Positions 45,835 through 58,599 of a stretch of DNA of 64,000 bases are shown in pieces. This DNA comes from Cycas panzhihuaensis (lineage: Eukaryota; Cycadophyta), in contig CM041465.1 in assembly GCA_023213395.1 (NCBI GenBank), positions 222,835,741 through 222,899,740 on the forward strand. Reading direction: 5' to 3'. The position numbers and the translations under genes are program-made. The stretch's first letter is position 1, and every line of letters begins with the position of its first letter. The notes under the pieces are model-generated. The model saw only the letters and a list, made by a program, of their open reading frames with translations, made no database searches and had not been told where the DNA came from.

Positions 45835-46059
45835 GTCCTAAGCATTAAATCTTGACCATGTAAATTTATATTTTGGCATTTTATGCTTTATGCTAAAGTA
45901 CTCCTTTATTTGATTTTAAAATTGTTGTATTATCCTAACTATTAATAAGCTACCTAAACACTTCAACCTTTATAAAGCTTCTAGACAACAAGTTGATTTC
46001 TTAAAAATCACATTCAATCAGCCAACAAATCAGTTGATTGACTACCAAACTATGTTAAT

Positions 46060-49000
46060 TCAAACTAGAAAACTATAACATCATTCAAAGGCTCTATTTT
46101 CTAAGATAAAACCTATAAATAAGTTTAAACAATATAACTTTCAGAGTAATCACAATAATAACCCTAAGTTTCAGAAACCTCATAGAGGTTCTTCTTCTTC
46201 TTCTTTCACAAATAATTACAATCAAAACACCAAGTATTTTGGATCACTAAAAAACTAGAATACCACTAAATAGTCATTCCAAAAATAGAATACTATTACT
46301 TCTAACTCTAATTAGATCATCAGTTGTGCCTACTGCCACAAAAATGAGTACACCATCGATGTCTATAGGAGTAAAATTACTTCTGAAGCTTGAAAATCTT
46401 CCAAAAAGATCTAGTCTCGATCCCACAAACCTAATCAGTCTTTAATTACCATAACTTTAGCTTTTTCAACTCCCTCTACTTAGCCACCTTGGTGGATTCT
46501 TGATCTGGTGCATCCCATCATATGATAGGACACTGAGAATACTTGACCACTTACCAATATGATCTTAACTCTGAAGAGGATATCTCTTTCAGGAGTGGAT
46601 ATCAATTAAAAGTCAAAGTAATAGGTGATGTTTTTTTTAAATACAGTTCAATCAAGGATATATTTTATGTTCTTGGTTTATTACTGAATCTCCTTTCAAT
46701 CTATCAAATCTACTAGAAAGACCTCATTGTTGAATTCTAAAAGGATAAGTTTATCATCAAATAACCATTGAATAAATTCAAACCAATCGCTTTAGGACAT
46801 GTCAATCATATAATAAGTCTTTATAACTTAAAAAACCTTCAATATTCTAAAACCAAAACCTTCAATGCCTTTATAGTAAAATCTGACCCTATTAATAAGC
46901 TATGACATGCCTAATTTGGACATACGAGCTAGGGTAAACTTCAGTAGCTGAGTAAGTATGATATGATTCATGGCTTACCTTCCCTAACCATTATCTATGG
47001 TGTTTGTAAAGCCTATGTAATAAGAAAACAACACATGGATCTTTCCCACATCACACCTCTTTTCAAGTAAAATCTCAACTTAAACTTACTCACTTTGATA
47101 TATGTGGCCCATTCCAAGTACCTTAATACTCTGGAAGTAGATGTTTTGTTACCTTCATCGATGACTTCTCTAGGTAGTGCTGGGTGTACATGCTCAAAAT
47201 AAAAAATCAAATATTTAACATCTTTATTGAGTTTAAAACTTTAGTTAAAACTTAAACTAACTCTAAAATCAAAATCTTTGGGTCTGATAATGCTAAGGAG
47301 TACCTAAGTAATAAGTGTACTTCCTATCATAAGAAGCAAATAATATGATTTTAACATTTTGTAGCTTAGACCTCTCAACAAAATAATATTGTTGAATATA
47401 AGAACTATACTCTTGTTGAAATGAGTAGATACATGCTACATGCAAAAGGTCTTAGTTTAAAGTTATGGACTGAAGTAATTGCTTGCTCCAACTACCTCTT
47501 AAACCACTTAATGAGCAAGTCTTTATAGAATGATACATTAGAATATAAGTGGTTTGGTCATAAACCTTTTGTAAAACACCTTAGAATCTTTGGAAATATC
47601 ACTTGGGGGCATATTCTAAGAGAAAAATGACAGAAACTTTACCCCAAAAGTTCTAATTTTATCTTCATTGGTTACAATGAAGAAAGTAAATCTTATCGAC
47701 TTCTTAATCCAATCATACATAAGATTTTGATCTTGCATGATATTGTATTTAATGAAGAAGGATATTCATTAAACACTTCTCATGTTGAACTTCCTATTGA
47801 AAACCTGTGAACTAATACTTACTAAGTTGACCCCTTAGATAAATAAGCTAACCCTGAAATAATTGAGTCTTTATTTACTCAAGTTTAGAATTGGACCTTA
47901 ACTGAATCTGCTATCTCAAATTTGTCCACCTCTAGCCAACCAACCTCTCCTAAACAACCTACTAACAATGATAAATAACCTATTTAGGCTTAGAAAACTC
48001 TTTCTGATGCTGGTTCTGATGCTGGTTCTGATGCTGTCAATCCTTCAGATACCAGAAGAACTTGTTCCCAGAAGCTTCAAGCTAATTTTGCTCTAATGGC
48101 CAAAGTCATGGATAGTGATGATCCTAAAACCTTTAAAGAAACAAATAACAATCTAGCATGGCAGCAAACCATGCAAGTTGAAATTGATGCTCTTAAAAAG
48201 AACTCAACTTGGCATCTAGTTACTTTACCTCCCAGAAAGAACTTGGTAGATTGTAAATAGGTTTACCAAACCAAGTTTAACTCAAAATAAGTAGTTGAAA
48301 AATACAAAACTTGTTTAGTAGCTCAAGGTTTTTCACAAGTTAACGATATTGACTATATCAAAACTTTTGCTCCTATAGTTAAGATGAACATAATTAAAAT
48401 CATCATAACTTTAGCAGTAAATTTTGGTTAGAATATTCATCAAATGGATGTTAAGAGCACCTTCTTAAATGGTAACCTTAAAGAAGAAATCTATATAAAA
48501 CAACCTCCTAATTTTGTCTGCAACCCCAACCTTGTCTGTAAGTAAAAAAGTCTTTATATGGCCTAAAACAAGCTCCTCGAGCTTGGTATGTAAAGATAAA
48601 TGACTATCTTATATAAAATGGATACACTAGGTGCATTAGTAGTCATAATCTTTACTTCAAACAAGAAAACGATAACATTACCATCCCAATTCTCTATGTA
48701 GATGATATAATTATAATTAGATTCTTATTCTTTAGTATCCATAAACTAAAATCAATCTTAATAAATAAATTTGAAATGACTGACTTAGTTTTGTTACACT
48801 ACTTTTTAGGTCTACAAATTTGTCAATCTAAGTCTAAAATCACTATTTTACAATCTAAAGATATTATTGACCTAATAAAAAGATTTAATATAGAAAATGT
48901 TAAACCAGCACCAAACTCATTACAATCAAGTGTAAAGTTAATCACTGATTATCCAATACCACTATGTGATCCTACAACTTATCGTCAACTCATAGATAGT

Positions 49001-49640
49001 CTTATTTACTTAACCCACACTCACCCAGGCATATCCTATGTTCTTATTTTATGTTCTAAATATATGCAAAATCCTCACAAATTACACTAGAAAGCAGTAA
49101 AATGAATCTTATGATATTTACAAGGTATAATGTTCTATGGTATAACATATAATTATTACAATTCTAACCTACAATTAATAGCTTATATAGATTCTAATTA
49201 GGTGGGAGATTCTAATAATAGAAAATCTACTATTGGTTACATCTTATTTCTAGATTCCTCACCTACTACTTGGTCTATCAAAAAGATGCAAGCATTAGCT
49301 TTATCTATAACTAAAGTCGAATATCGAGCATTCGTTGAAACTAGTAAAGAAGCACTTTAGATTAAATCTTTATTAAGTGAGTTTAGTTTGTTTCCTAACT
49401 CTTTCATTAAAATTAATGTTGATAATCAAGATGCGATTTCTATAACTTCTAATCCTATTGCACATTCTAGAACAAAGCATATAAAATTACACTAGTATTT
49501 TATACGTAATCTTATAAATGGTAATACTATTGATCTATATTATTATCCTACAGATTTACATATTACATAAATCCTAACCAAGCCACTGAGTAAAGTAAAG
49601 TTTAAAAATCTGAGAGATTTGTTAAAGATTAATGAAGTCT
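46060..49640 (+). pseudogene. copia-4 gag-pol, 5'-truncated
   Basis: A third copia family. It begins inside gag: an Asn/Gln/Ser-rich stretch (KFQKPHRGSSSSSFTNNYNQ) and a degraded knuckle CAYCHKNEYTIDVY. PPWWILDLVHPII near 46480 is the protease with Ser-Gly replaced. Integrase: FGSDNAKEYLSN, TSQQNNIVEYKN (Glu kept) and FIGYNEESKSYRLLNP. The linker has three 12-bp repeats encoding SDAG (48003-48038). [38 protein letters not shown] and LYVDDIIII (YVDD intact near 48698). RNase H: NRKSTIGYILFLDSSPTTWS and INVDNQDAISITSNPIAHS. 45835-46060 shows nothing. Confidence 0.85.
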
Positions 49641-49745
49641 TCATTAAAGGGGGATTACTGTGCAGAAGTCTTCATTATCTTCATCATCATCTTCTTCTCT
49701 ATCTTCTATATCATCTATTGTACAAAAGATAACATTAAAGGGGGA
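49641..49745 (+). other. copia-4 duplicated polypurine-tract-like motif
   Basis: CATTAAAGGGGGAT occurs near 49642 and again at 49733-49746, about 92 bp apart, with a TC-rich spacer (ATCTTCATCATCATCTTC). The second copy abuts the 3' LTR and is the likely functional tract. Confidence 0.6.
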
Positions 49746-50154
49746 TGTTAGAAATAATTAATATTATCTTATAATATTTCTTTTATAAAGTTCACTTTAT
49801 ATTCTTAATTAATTATATGGTTTGTTGAAATGGATAATTGCCCTTTTCAACGAACCCTTATCAACCTTAAAAGATTCCTTCCTACATTCTTAGAGGTTGG
49901 GTTGACCAGGTAACGTAGGATAGGCTGGTTGGCTAGATAGATAGAGAGAGAGAGAGAGAGAGAAGATCCCGAGATCCTCACCATATTCATTCTGTAATGT
50001 ATTCTTAATTATTATTATAAACTATTATTTTAGGAGGTGGTTTTTGTCCCCAGTAGGGGGTTTTCCACTTATGATCTCTAGTGCACTTGTATTTGATTTA
50101 TACTATACAAATCTATGTATTTCTTATAACTAATATTTGATAAGTAATATTACA
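49746..50154 (+). repeat. copia-4 3' LTR (only copy present)
   Basis: It starts TGTTAGAAATAATT directly after the polypurine tract and appears to end ...AATATTACA. It contains a (GA)n run at about 49940-49963. The 3' edge is inferred, since the 5' LTR is missing. Confidence 0.6.
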
Positions 50155-50177
50155 TATTTAAATATAACCCTTTCTCT

Positions 50178-50196
50178 AATAATAATAATAATAATA

Positions 50197-50267
<71 letters not shown>
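50178..50267. repeat. (AAT)n-(ATT)n inverted microsatellite
   Basis: About seven AAT units switch into more than twenty ATT units, so the first arm can pair with the second. Confidence 0.9.
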
Positions 50268-51741
50268 GGAGTGATACTTTTAATTAATATTAAATTAGTT
50301 TTTATATTAGGAAGTCAATATTTTTTATTAATATTATTATTGAAGTTAATTTTTTTAATACAGAGCCATTTAGCATGTATAAATAGGAAAGACCTCTAAC
50401 TCATTTTGTAAGTTTTATTCTTAGTTTAATCTTAATTTTATCTGCCATATAGTACATAGAGTAGTTTGTCTATTCAACTTTTATTTTAGTTTTCTTTTTA
50501 TGTTTGTCGAAGTAGACTCTATTTAGAATCACTTTAATGAGCAAATCTTCACTATTTCCAACTTGTTATATAATTTTAAGGCACTTTATTTGAAATGAGT
50601 TACAAATACTTATAATAAAATCGTATCTTTCTCATACATATTTGATAAAATTTTAATAATGCATTTTTTTAAAATTAGGAATAAAACTAACTAGATAGCC
50701 TTTTGTATCATGAAAATAACATGCAAAGTATAATTTTGCCTCTACATTTTATAATTTTCTTGTTGATTTTTAGTTAGTTTTTATCTGAGTAATCTTTATC
50801 GATGTTTGGTGTTTAATTTAGGGCATTTATGCAAGCTTTGACAAGCACTTGAACCTACTAAACACAAACTTTGGCATTTAATTTTCTAGCATCAATCATT
50901 CAATGTTTATTCATCTTGTCCTTCTCTTTGGCACTCAACATCTTGTTCAATCATTTGATTTAACATCTTCTTAGTTTTTTAGTCATTTGATCTAGAATTG
51001 TCTTTATAATGATCATTTAAAATGTTTGGCCTTACTCTTCATGCTTAACATTTTCATGCCAAACTTCATATAGGATTCAACATTTTGCATCTCAACAAAC
51101 TTATATTCTACCAACACTTAATTTGTCCAATGTATATTTGGTATTCTATTTTAGAGTTCTATACTTCCTCATTCAATCTCTCTATTATGGTGAGAATGAT
51201 AAAGACACCTAACAATTACTGTTTAACTTGCGACTTCACTTCACCCTTAAAATCTCTTCTATGATCTATTCACATTCAAACATTTGGCTTTGAATGTTTA
51301 TTGACATTTGATATGTGGCTAACCTACTATAAATCATCTTGCTCCAAAAAATGAACCTAAATGGGGTTAAGTGGAAAATTCCAATATTTGTTTATCAATT
51401 TAACTCAAAAAAATTACATAGTAATGTAGTGAACTCATGACTATGATTGGAGTGCAATTTAGTATATAATACATGCTTTAAATTTTGGATGAGAATTAAT
51501 GATGGAATGAGAATTTCTAATTTTCAATAATTATTAAAAATTTATCATGCATGCTATTAGCACAGTTCTATATTGAGTGCTTTAATGTTCATTCTAAATA
51601 ATCATATTACACATTGAAACAATGTGAATTTTATTGGCAAGTATAGATGAATGAATCATGAAGAAAAAGCTTTATTTCTTTATGAACTTGCAACTTGTTT
51701 AATGATGCATGGTGAAATGAAAATTATTATTAGGGTTCATT
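50268..51741. other. AT-rich stretch, no gene seen
   Basis: Low-GC sequence with short ORFs. 50815-51130 repeats words such as ACTTTGGCAT and CAACATTTTGC in loose form, without a measurable period. Confidence 0.5.
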
Positions 51742-52029
51742 TGTAGCATTCCTAAAATAATAAAAGGAAGTTGGTTTTATCAAGGGAATTTATTATGGTG
51801 AAGTCAGTTTTTAAAAGAAGAATCATTTATTTTATTTTATTATGAGGTTGGTTTTTTGGAAGGAAAAACAAGTGATTGGTTTTTTAGGTTATAAATAGAG
51901 TAGACTCCCTCATTTGTAAATACTCTTGGAGAATTTTGTGTATTGTAAAAAATGGCTCTGTGCCATTAGGGCCTCGAGCCTACTGAAGGGTCGCTTTCGC
52001 CTTGAAGAGGGTTCATCAACTACTAGACA
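51742..52029 (+). repeat. Possible solo or 5' LTR
   Basis: TGTAGCATTCC...TAGACA has LTR-like ends, a TATAAATAG at about 51890 and a distinct GC-richer U5-like part (GGGCCTCGAGCC). The following TTGTATCAAGTGC is a weak match to the initiator-tRNA-Met primer site. No second copy exists in the window. Confidence 0.3.
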
Positions 52030-53211
52030 TTGTATCAAGTGCTATTGTTTTATTAATATCATTATCTATTATTTATGTATGTTGTTGTTAAGTCGATCCA
52101 GAAAGAATAAGAGTCTAGTGTCTAATCTGGAGAGGGAGTCTCACAATGATGTTTATCTAATAAAGATGTCAAATTCTTTTTAATCTATGAAGTTAGCTGA
52201 GCTTTGGTTACTATTACAATTTAAAGCTCTAGATTTTTTAAGTGAAATTAAAGAAATAAGGCCAAAGTCACTCACTCTCAAAATTATAAAATTGCAAACA
52301 ATGTATTATAGAGGTGATCCTTGTATTTCTCGCATTTTACAAAGACATAAATGAAAATATAGATCCATTTGCTCAATTTTGAGATACTGAGGAAATAATA
52401 CAAATGCAATGAGATAGAGAGGATTCTAATGTTAAACTTAGAAATATGAGGAATATACAAATGTAGTTACCCGTATTTTTAAAGATGATCCCATAGGCAA
52501 AGGCATATAATCCTACTAGTGTGAAAACCCAAGGGAGAATAACAATATATAAATCACACCCAAACCTATCCATGTGAAATGTATTAAATACACTAAAAAT
52601 ACTAACATAAAAGGACAAAAGGATACTAGCTTACCAACCTCACATGTGTAGCTTGGTAAATGAGATAAAAAATTATTTTTAGCTTATTTCAAACTTATTT
52701 CATGGCATATTGTAAGGAAAAAAATGATGGGTGACTCAGAATTAAAAGATCCACTTCATGAATTTGACTATTACTATGCAAAGGCTCAAACACATGTAGG
52801 TTTATCTACTTTTATCATTTGTCAAACATAGAGTTGAGGAAGATTAAGAAATGAATAGGTGTCATGCAAGTAACCGGAATTCAACACTAGGTCTTTTCAG
52901 TGGGGCAAGTGTTAAAGTATATAACGTAGTATTAAAAAGCTAAAAATTGATGTTGCAAGGTTCTACACATGTTTGCTTGGTGTTAGCTAGTATGGTATGT
53001 GGCTCCAACTTTTTTTTTCCCTTGTGTTTCTTCTTAGACTTCTTCTCTTGTTTAGAGCTTCATATTATCATGCATATGAGCATTTCACATAATAGACCCC
53101 CATAACCAATATGGGGCATTACAAGATTTTTTCAATGCATATTTTGAATACAATATTTGCCATCTTATATATTACTGTAAAGCTCCATTTCTTGGTAAAT
53201 GGAAGATCAAT
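52030..53211 (+). other. Unrecognised AT-rich sequence, possibly dead gag
   Basis: Broken frames at 52190-52330 (MKLAELWLLLQFKALDFL) and 52660-52790 read like protein but match no motif I can name. It would be the interior of the element starting at 51742 if that call is right. Confidence 0.3.
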
Positions 53212-53738
53212 TGTAACGTGTCTTCCATTATAGAGGATACCAAATGGAGAAGTAAGAAAAATAATAACCACTAAGAGAACCAAAAGAGATAATTGATCAC
53301 TAAGGAGAATCAATGTTCTTAAGTAATATAAACTAAAAATGAATTACAATGAAGACTCGAGAGGGTATATATAGTGCTTCAACTACTAAGACTTACTTCC
53401 CACTAGTATATGTGGGACAAAAATTCACACCTTTATTCTAAGCACTCACTAAATAAGTGAGCATAACTACTTGATAAATGCATGTACAATATAGAAGCAC
53501 AACTACTTGCTAAATACATGTGTAATACACTTACTAAATAAGTGAGCATAACTACTTGTTAAATGCATGTGCAATACAAAAGCACAATTATTTGAGTACT
53601 TGCTAAGTAAGTAAGTAGAACTATTTAGGCACTTACTAAATAAGTAAGCACTATTGAATATTCATGAGATCACATAACCTTTAGTGGATTCCACATGTTA
53701 ATACTTCCTTCCACTTTTGGATATAGGGTTATATTACA
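53212..53738 (-). repeat. Chromovirus 3' LTR (minus)
   Basis: On the minus strand a purine tract CTTAGAGGGGAGGACT is followed by TGTAATATAACCC (53738 downward). The far end reads TGTAAC on the plus strand at 53212, giving matched ends. A TATATATA lies near 53370. Inside are two 85-bp spaced copies of CACTTACTAAATAAGTGAGC (53443 and 53528) and weaker third and fourth copies. Confidence 0.65.
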
Positions 53739-56600
53739 AGTCCTCCCCTCTAAGATGTTGAGTCATCGAAGCGTTGTAAATAGGAATGCTACTTGACAAA
53801 CTCATCAGATTCCTAAGTTGTTTCATCTGCATCACACCTGACCCACTATACCAAATGCTTAGAAATAATATGATTCCAAAGGTGGCACTGATGACTGACG
53901 AGCATCCATTCTGATGGAACTGTGAGAGTTTATTCATTATGGAGAATGGGAAGGATGGTGAGGGGTGTAATATTTTTTCCCAGACACTTTTTAAGGTATG
54001 AGACATAGAAGACATTATAGATATTGGTGTCTGGGGAAAGTTCAAGGGCATATGCAACTTCATTAATCTTTTTTATGACTTTATATAGACCATAATAATG
54101 AGGGCTTAACTTGTGGCCTTAATGGGCTTTGAGGGATTATTATTTATACAACCGAAGACAGAGGAATATGAGATCTCCAATGTCAAATGACCAATCAAAT
54201 TAGTGGTGATCAACGAGTTGCTTCATATGATTTTTAGCATTGGCTAAGTTTTACTTAAGGGTACGAAGGATTTGGTCCATGTCCTGAAGCTTTTGTTGGG
54301 CAAAGGCATTCTGAAAATCAATTGCTAAAGTGTGGTGAAAAGGGGGATTATAGTCATATAATGCAAAAAATGGGGATATGCCAATGGTTGAATGGTGTGA
54401 GGAGTTATACCAATATTCTACCAGGGATAACCAGGGTGTCTATTTAGCTTAGTGTTCAAAGGCAAAACAACGTAGGTATGTTTCTAAAGTTTTGTTTAAG
54501 GCCTCTAATTAACCATCTATTTATGGATGGTAAGTTATACTCATATTAAGTGAAGTTCCTACAACCTTAAATAGCTCTTGCTAAAAGGAGCTAGTGAACT
54601 TCGGGTCCCTATCACAAATGATAGTTGAAGGGAATCCATAAAGGCAGAAAATGAATTAAATATAAATATCAACAAGAAAGGATGATTTATAAGATGTGTG
54701 TACTAGAATAAAATAAGAATATTTGGTTAGTCTATCAATGACTACCCAAATTGAGTCAAACCTAGCAAATATAGATAAGCCAGTAATAAAAATCCATGGC
54801 AATGTCATGCCATTTTCCTTGAGGGATATGTAATAGCTGGAGTAGTCCCAGTAAGGCATTGTTATTTATCTTATATCATTGACAAGTATCATATTCGGAC
54901 ATAAAGGTGAAGATAGTATGTTTTATATGGGGTCAAAAGAAGTTAGCATGAATACAACAATAAGTTTTATCAAATCTTGAATGGCCCCCTAAAGGAGTGG
55001 AGTGATATTCTATTAGAATGCATGGAATGAAAGATTATGATAGGTGGACAAAGATGTGATTATGGAATAATAGATGGTTTGTGTGTGCTGACCATCCATT
55101 CTAGTTTAAAGTTTTTTCTTTTTAAAAGAAGTAATTAGGTTGAGCCTAGTTTTTAACATGTAATTCATCAAGCCAAATGGGTTGGGGCTTAGATATAGAA
55201 TGAATGCTGAGGTTAGTGTCATTGGCATTAGGAGAAAGGTAGGAGAGGGTGTCTGTAACCACATTGTCTTTGCCTTTCTTATAAGATATAGTAAAGTCAA
55301 AAACCTAAAGGTGATTAATCCATTTGACTTATTCTTTTAAGAGGATCAGTTGATCCATCAGATTATGGAGACCACAATGGTTAGCAAGGATTGTGAATTT
55401 TGACCCCAAAAGATATTGGTGCCAGTTATCCATAACATATAAGACTGCTCATATTTCTCTTTGGTAAGTTGATAATCGAAGTTCATGGTCTTTTAGTTTT
55501 CAACTTTTGAAAGCAATGAGGTGATACTCTTATTTAAGAATAATGCCTATGCCAAGTCCTGAAGCATCATATTCAAGCTGGAAAGGTTGGGTAAAATCAG
55601 GAGTGACCAGTACTAAGGTAGAGGTCATCACTAACTTGAGGTGGGAAAAGGTGGCTTCAGCCTTCAAAGACCATTAAAAAGAGTTTTTATGAAGCAAATT
55701 CATTAGCAGGGCTACTAGTATAGCATACTTATGGATAAAATGATGATAGAATCATGTAAGACTAAGGAATACTCGCAATTGTGTGAGATTGGTTGGTGTT
55801 GACCAAGTAGTGATGACCGATATTTTTTCAGGGTCCACACATATCCCTTTGTAAGAAATGATGTGCCCCAAGTACTAAAGTTTAGTTTTTCCAAACTCAC
55901 ACTTAGAAAGTTCAGCATATAATTGGTGTTAATGTAGAATTTAGAGGATGGTCTCCAAATGATGAATATGATGGTCCAAATATGAACTATAGATAAGTAT
56001 ATCGTCGAAGAAGATGATGATAAAATTTTGAAGGCGGGGACTAAAAATTTTATTCATAAGATCTTGAAAGGTGGTTGATGCATTGTAGAGGCGAAAAGGC
56101 ATCACTCAAAACTCAAAGTGGCCATGGTGTCTTTGAAAAGTTATCTTATTACAATCTTCTAGAGCTATTGAGATCTGCTAATATCCTGATTGTAAGTCTA
56201 GCTTAGAGAAGATCATCGCTACATGGATCTCGTTAAGCATATCATCAATTTATAGAGTGAGGAACTTATTCTTGATAGTAATATTATTAAGATCCCTATA
56301 ATCCACACAAAGGCTAAAATAGCCATCTTTTTTCCTAACTAAGACGATTGGTGGTACACATGGATTTTTGTTGGGCTAGATTCTTCCTATGTCTATTAGT
56401 TCAATCACGATTTTCTCAATTTCATTTTTTTGGAAGTAGGAATTCTATATGTTCATAGGCTAATTGGGTTCATGGTTAGATTTTAGTTCAATGGTATGGT
56501 AAAACCCATAGTCAAGTGGGGTGATGGAAGGGAGAGGAGCAAATACTTGCTTATACTTTATAATAACATCTTGGATATGCAGGTGGATTAGGGGATCAAT
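53739..56600 (-). pseudogene. Chromovirus (Ty3/gypsy) pol, minus strand, 5'-truncated
   Basis: From 56600 downward on the minus strand: pre-RT (TPLDYGFYHTIELK), [34 protein letters not shown], catalytic FFDDILIYS near 56000, then broken RNase H. Integrase near 54760-54560 has DSIWVVIDRLTKYSYF and CDRDPKFTS, and later YHP-IDG-LEALNKTLETYL with the catalytic Glu kept. Just before the purine tract (about 53900-53760) KHLVYWVRCDADETT then a stop and ESDEF matches the chromodomain core (YLVKW...ATWE) with its last Trp codon a stop. This puts the element in the chromovirus group. gag and protease are not found upstream. Confidence 0.82.
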
Positions 56601-56804
56601 TTAGATGTTATTTAAGCAAACTATATAGCCAAGGTTGGTTTGAAGATGTCTTTCCATGTGGCTTGGTGAGACAAGTTGGTTTGAAGGGGATTATATACCA
56701 TAGAGTTTGTGTGTTTTTTCCATATGATCTTTAAACATTATGAATGAATTAGAGGGTGAGTTATGTGTGTCTTCTCTTCTCCCCTAACATTCTTCTGCTA
56801 TATG

Positions 56805-57395
56805 TCACAATAGTTTCAAGCAAAAGAGAGACATAAGAGTTTGAAGCACAAAAACCAAGCTTCTATTACTAAAGGGCTCTGCATCTAGTCCTCTTACAAC
56901 TAGACACAGGCCAAAACAATGTATAATAGCTGTAGTTAGATGTCACTCCACAGGTATATACATATAATACAAATGATCTCTCATTCTTATAATAACTTTA
57001 TTTATGTCTCTTATCCTATAGTTATAACTACTCGCTATAACTATTTCATTATTTCTTAACATTACTTTTACATTTTATTCTTAACTAATGCTTCCCTGGT
57101 TGCACCTGTCAGAAAGTTGATTACACCTGTTGAACTTCGGTCACACTTGTTTGAAGCCTAGTTGCACTTGTCAGAAGTTTGGTTGCACGTATCAGTAGTT
57201 TGGTTGCACTTATCAGAACTTGGTCACACCTATCTAAAGCTTGGTTGTACCTATTACGACTTGACTGTACCTATCTAAAACATGGTTATACCTGTTACAC
57301 TTTAAAATAACAACCATCTTTTTTGTCGCACACATCTTCCCTGCGACTACTTTAAATGAGTAACATACTCATTTTTAAAAATTCAAAAAAAAATT
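56805..57395 (-). repeat. Probable LTR of another minus-strand element
   Basis: On the minus strand a purine tract CAGGGGGAGAGTAAGAAGGG (about 57419-57400) precedes this segment, and a GTGACA end lies near 56805. It is TATA- and microrepeat-rich and holds the 21-bp minisatellite. Both edges are inferred and no partner LTR lies in the window. Confidence 0.35.
57097..57303 (+). repeat. Minisatellite, ten units of 20-21 bp
   Basis: The consensus is TGGTTGCACCTATCAGAAGTT. Ten consecutive units can be read with no gap, each 20 or 21 bp and differing mostly by transitions. The array ends at the TGTTACACTTT unit. Confidence 0.88.
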
Positions 57396-57539
57396 ATTAC
57401 CCCTTCTTACTCTCCCCCTGTATAAAATTATGGAATTTTTACTTTCCCATATTTCTTAATTGGGCCTCCCTAATCTTTGGTTTTTTTTCTCTTAATATAT
57501 TCCATATTTAGTCTAGCAATATGTGGGGGTAATGTTTCA

Positions 57540-58420
57540 AGTATTCACATAATAACACTACATCTCACATCGTATCTAATTGTGAAATTATAGGCATCTC
57601 TCTTAAATGCATCTATTCTATTTCTCAGGTCAATTCAACATTCAATCTTTGAGCAAACTCTAATTCCAACCGATATGTATTTATTTCTCGCCATAACTTC
57701 ATGCAGCACTCTGATTCATCATACGACTTGAGGATCCATACTCCCAGCCGATGAAATATAGGGTGCATGTCCTCTGGAATTGTTGTAGTTATGGGGTGAC
57801 TTCATTGACATCATCTACCTATTCTAACACAAATTTTTTAAGGATTCCAACTTCTCTTTAGTCACCTGGAGTTATTCCAATTGAATTATTCTTATTATTT
57901 CTTAGGAAGGTTTGGACCTACTTTCTAATTTAGTAACTAACTGTTTGGTCACCCAAGCTAAAAAGGATGTTCTCCATTTAGACACATCTTGCAAATCACA
58001 TTTCATAGGATCTAGTCCTTCTTCTAATATGTCCTTATCTACATTATATTCTACTTTTAGTGGCTAATTTTCTATTCTTTCTATGACTTCATATTTCCTC
58101 TTTTCTTGAGTTATTCTTATCCATTTTTGTCTCTGAAACTCGTCCTCTATATATTCCTCTTATTTACTATTTCCTTCTTCTTATTTTCTTTTTCCTAGTT
58201 TATCTTGTTCTTTTTCCTTTTCTTCCTTCCCTTTTGGAGGTTCTTCCATCTTTTCATTTACTTCTCCTTGGTGATTTCCAATTTGTTGTCCCCCCTTCCC
58301 CTGTGAAATTTCTCCTCTACTTTTATATTCTTCATTTATTTTAATTGCTTTTCTTCTAATAACTTTAGTTGATATTGTTTTTGCACCCAGTTTTGAACCA
58401 CGTTCTGTATCTATATCCAT
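57540..58420 (-). pseudogene. Decayed ORF of unknown function, probably element-encoded
   Basis: The first ATG is at 58420 on the minus strand (MDIDTERGSKLGAKTISTKV). A Lys/Glu-rich, helix-prone tail (GEVNEKMEEPPKGKEEKEKE) ends at TAG 58181. Coding-like text then continues in shifted frames: YEVIERIEN, KCDLQDVSKWRTSFLAWVTK, VTKEKLESLKNL, and finally VWILKSYDESECCMKLWREI with NTYRLELEFAQRLN to about 57620. It lies directly upstream of a purine tract and LTR-like segment. That is the position of an env-like or extra ORF in some copia (Sirevirus) and Ty3 lineages. I do not recognise the family; no membrane helix is evident. Confidence 0.45.
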
Positions 58421-58599
58421 TTCTTATCACTGGTGCAAGCGCTAGTCCAATAGGCTAAGGGTGCCTATTATTCCTCTAGTTTAGGCATTTCTACCTCTAG
58501 ACATTATGCAAATAGTAGTCATTGTAAGATCGTTACATGATAAAAAGTGACTGACTTTACCATCTCCTGGATAATTTGTAGATTCTGAAGTATTTTCCC
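58421..58599. other. Short spacer
   Basis: No motif seen; it may be the far end of the minus-strand copia LTR. Confidence 0.4.
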
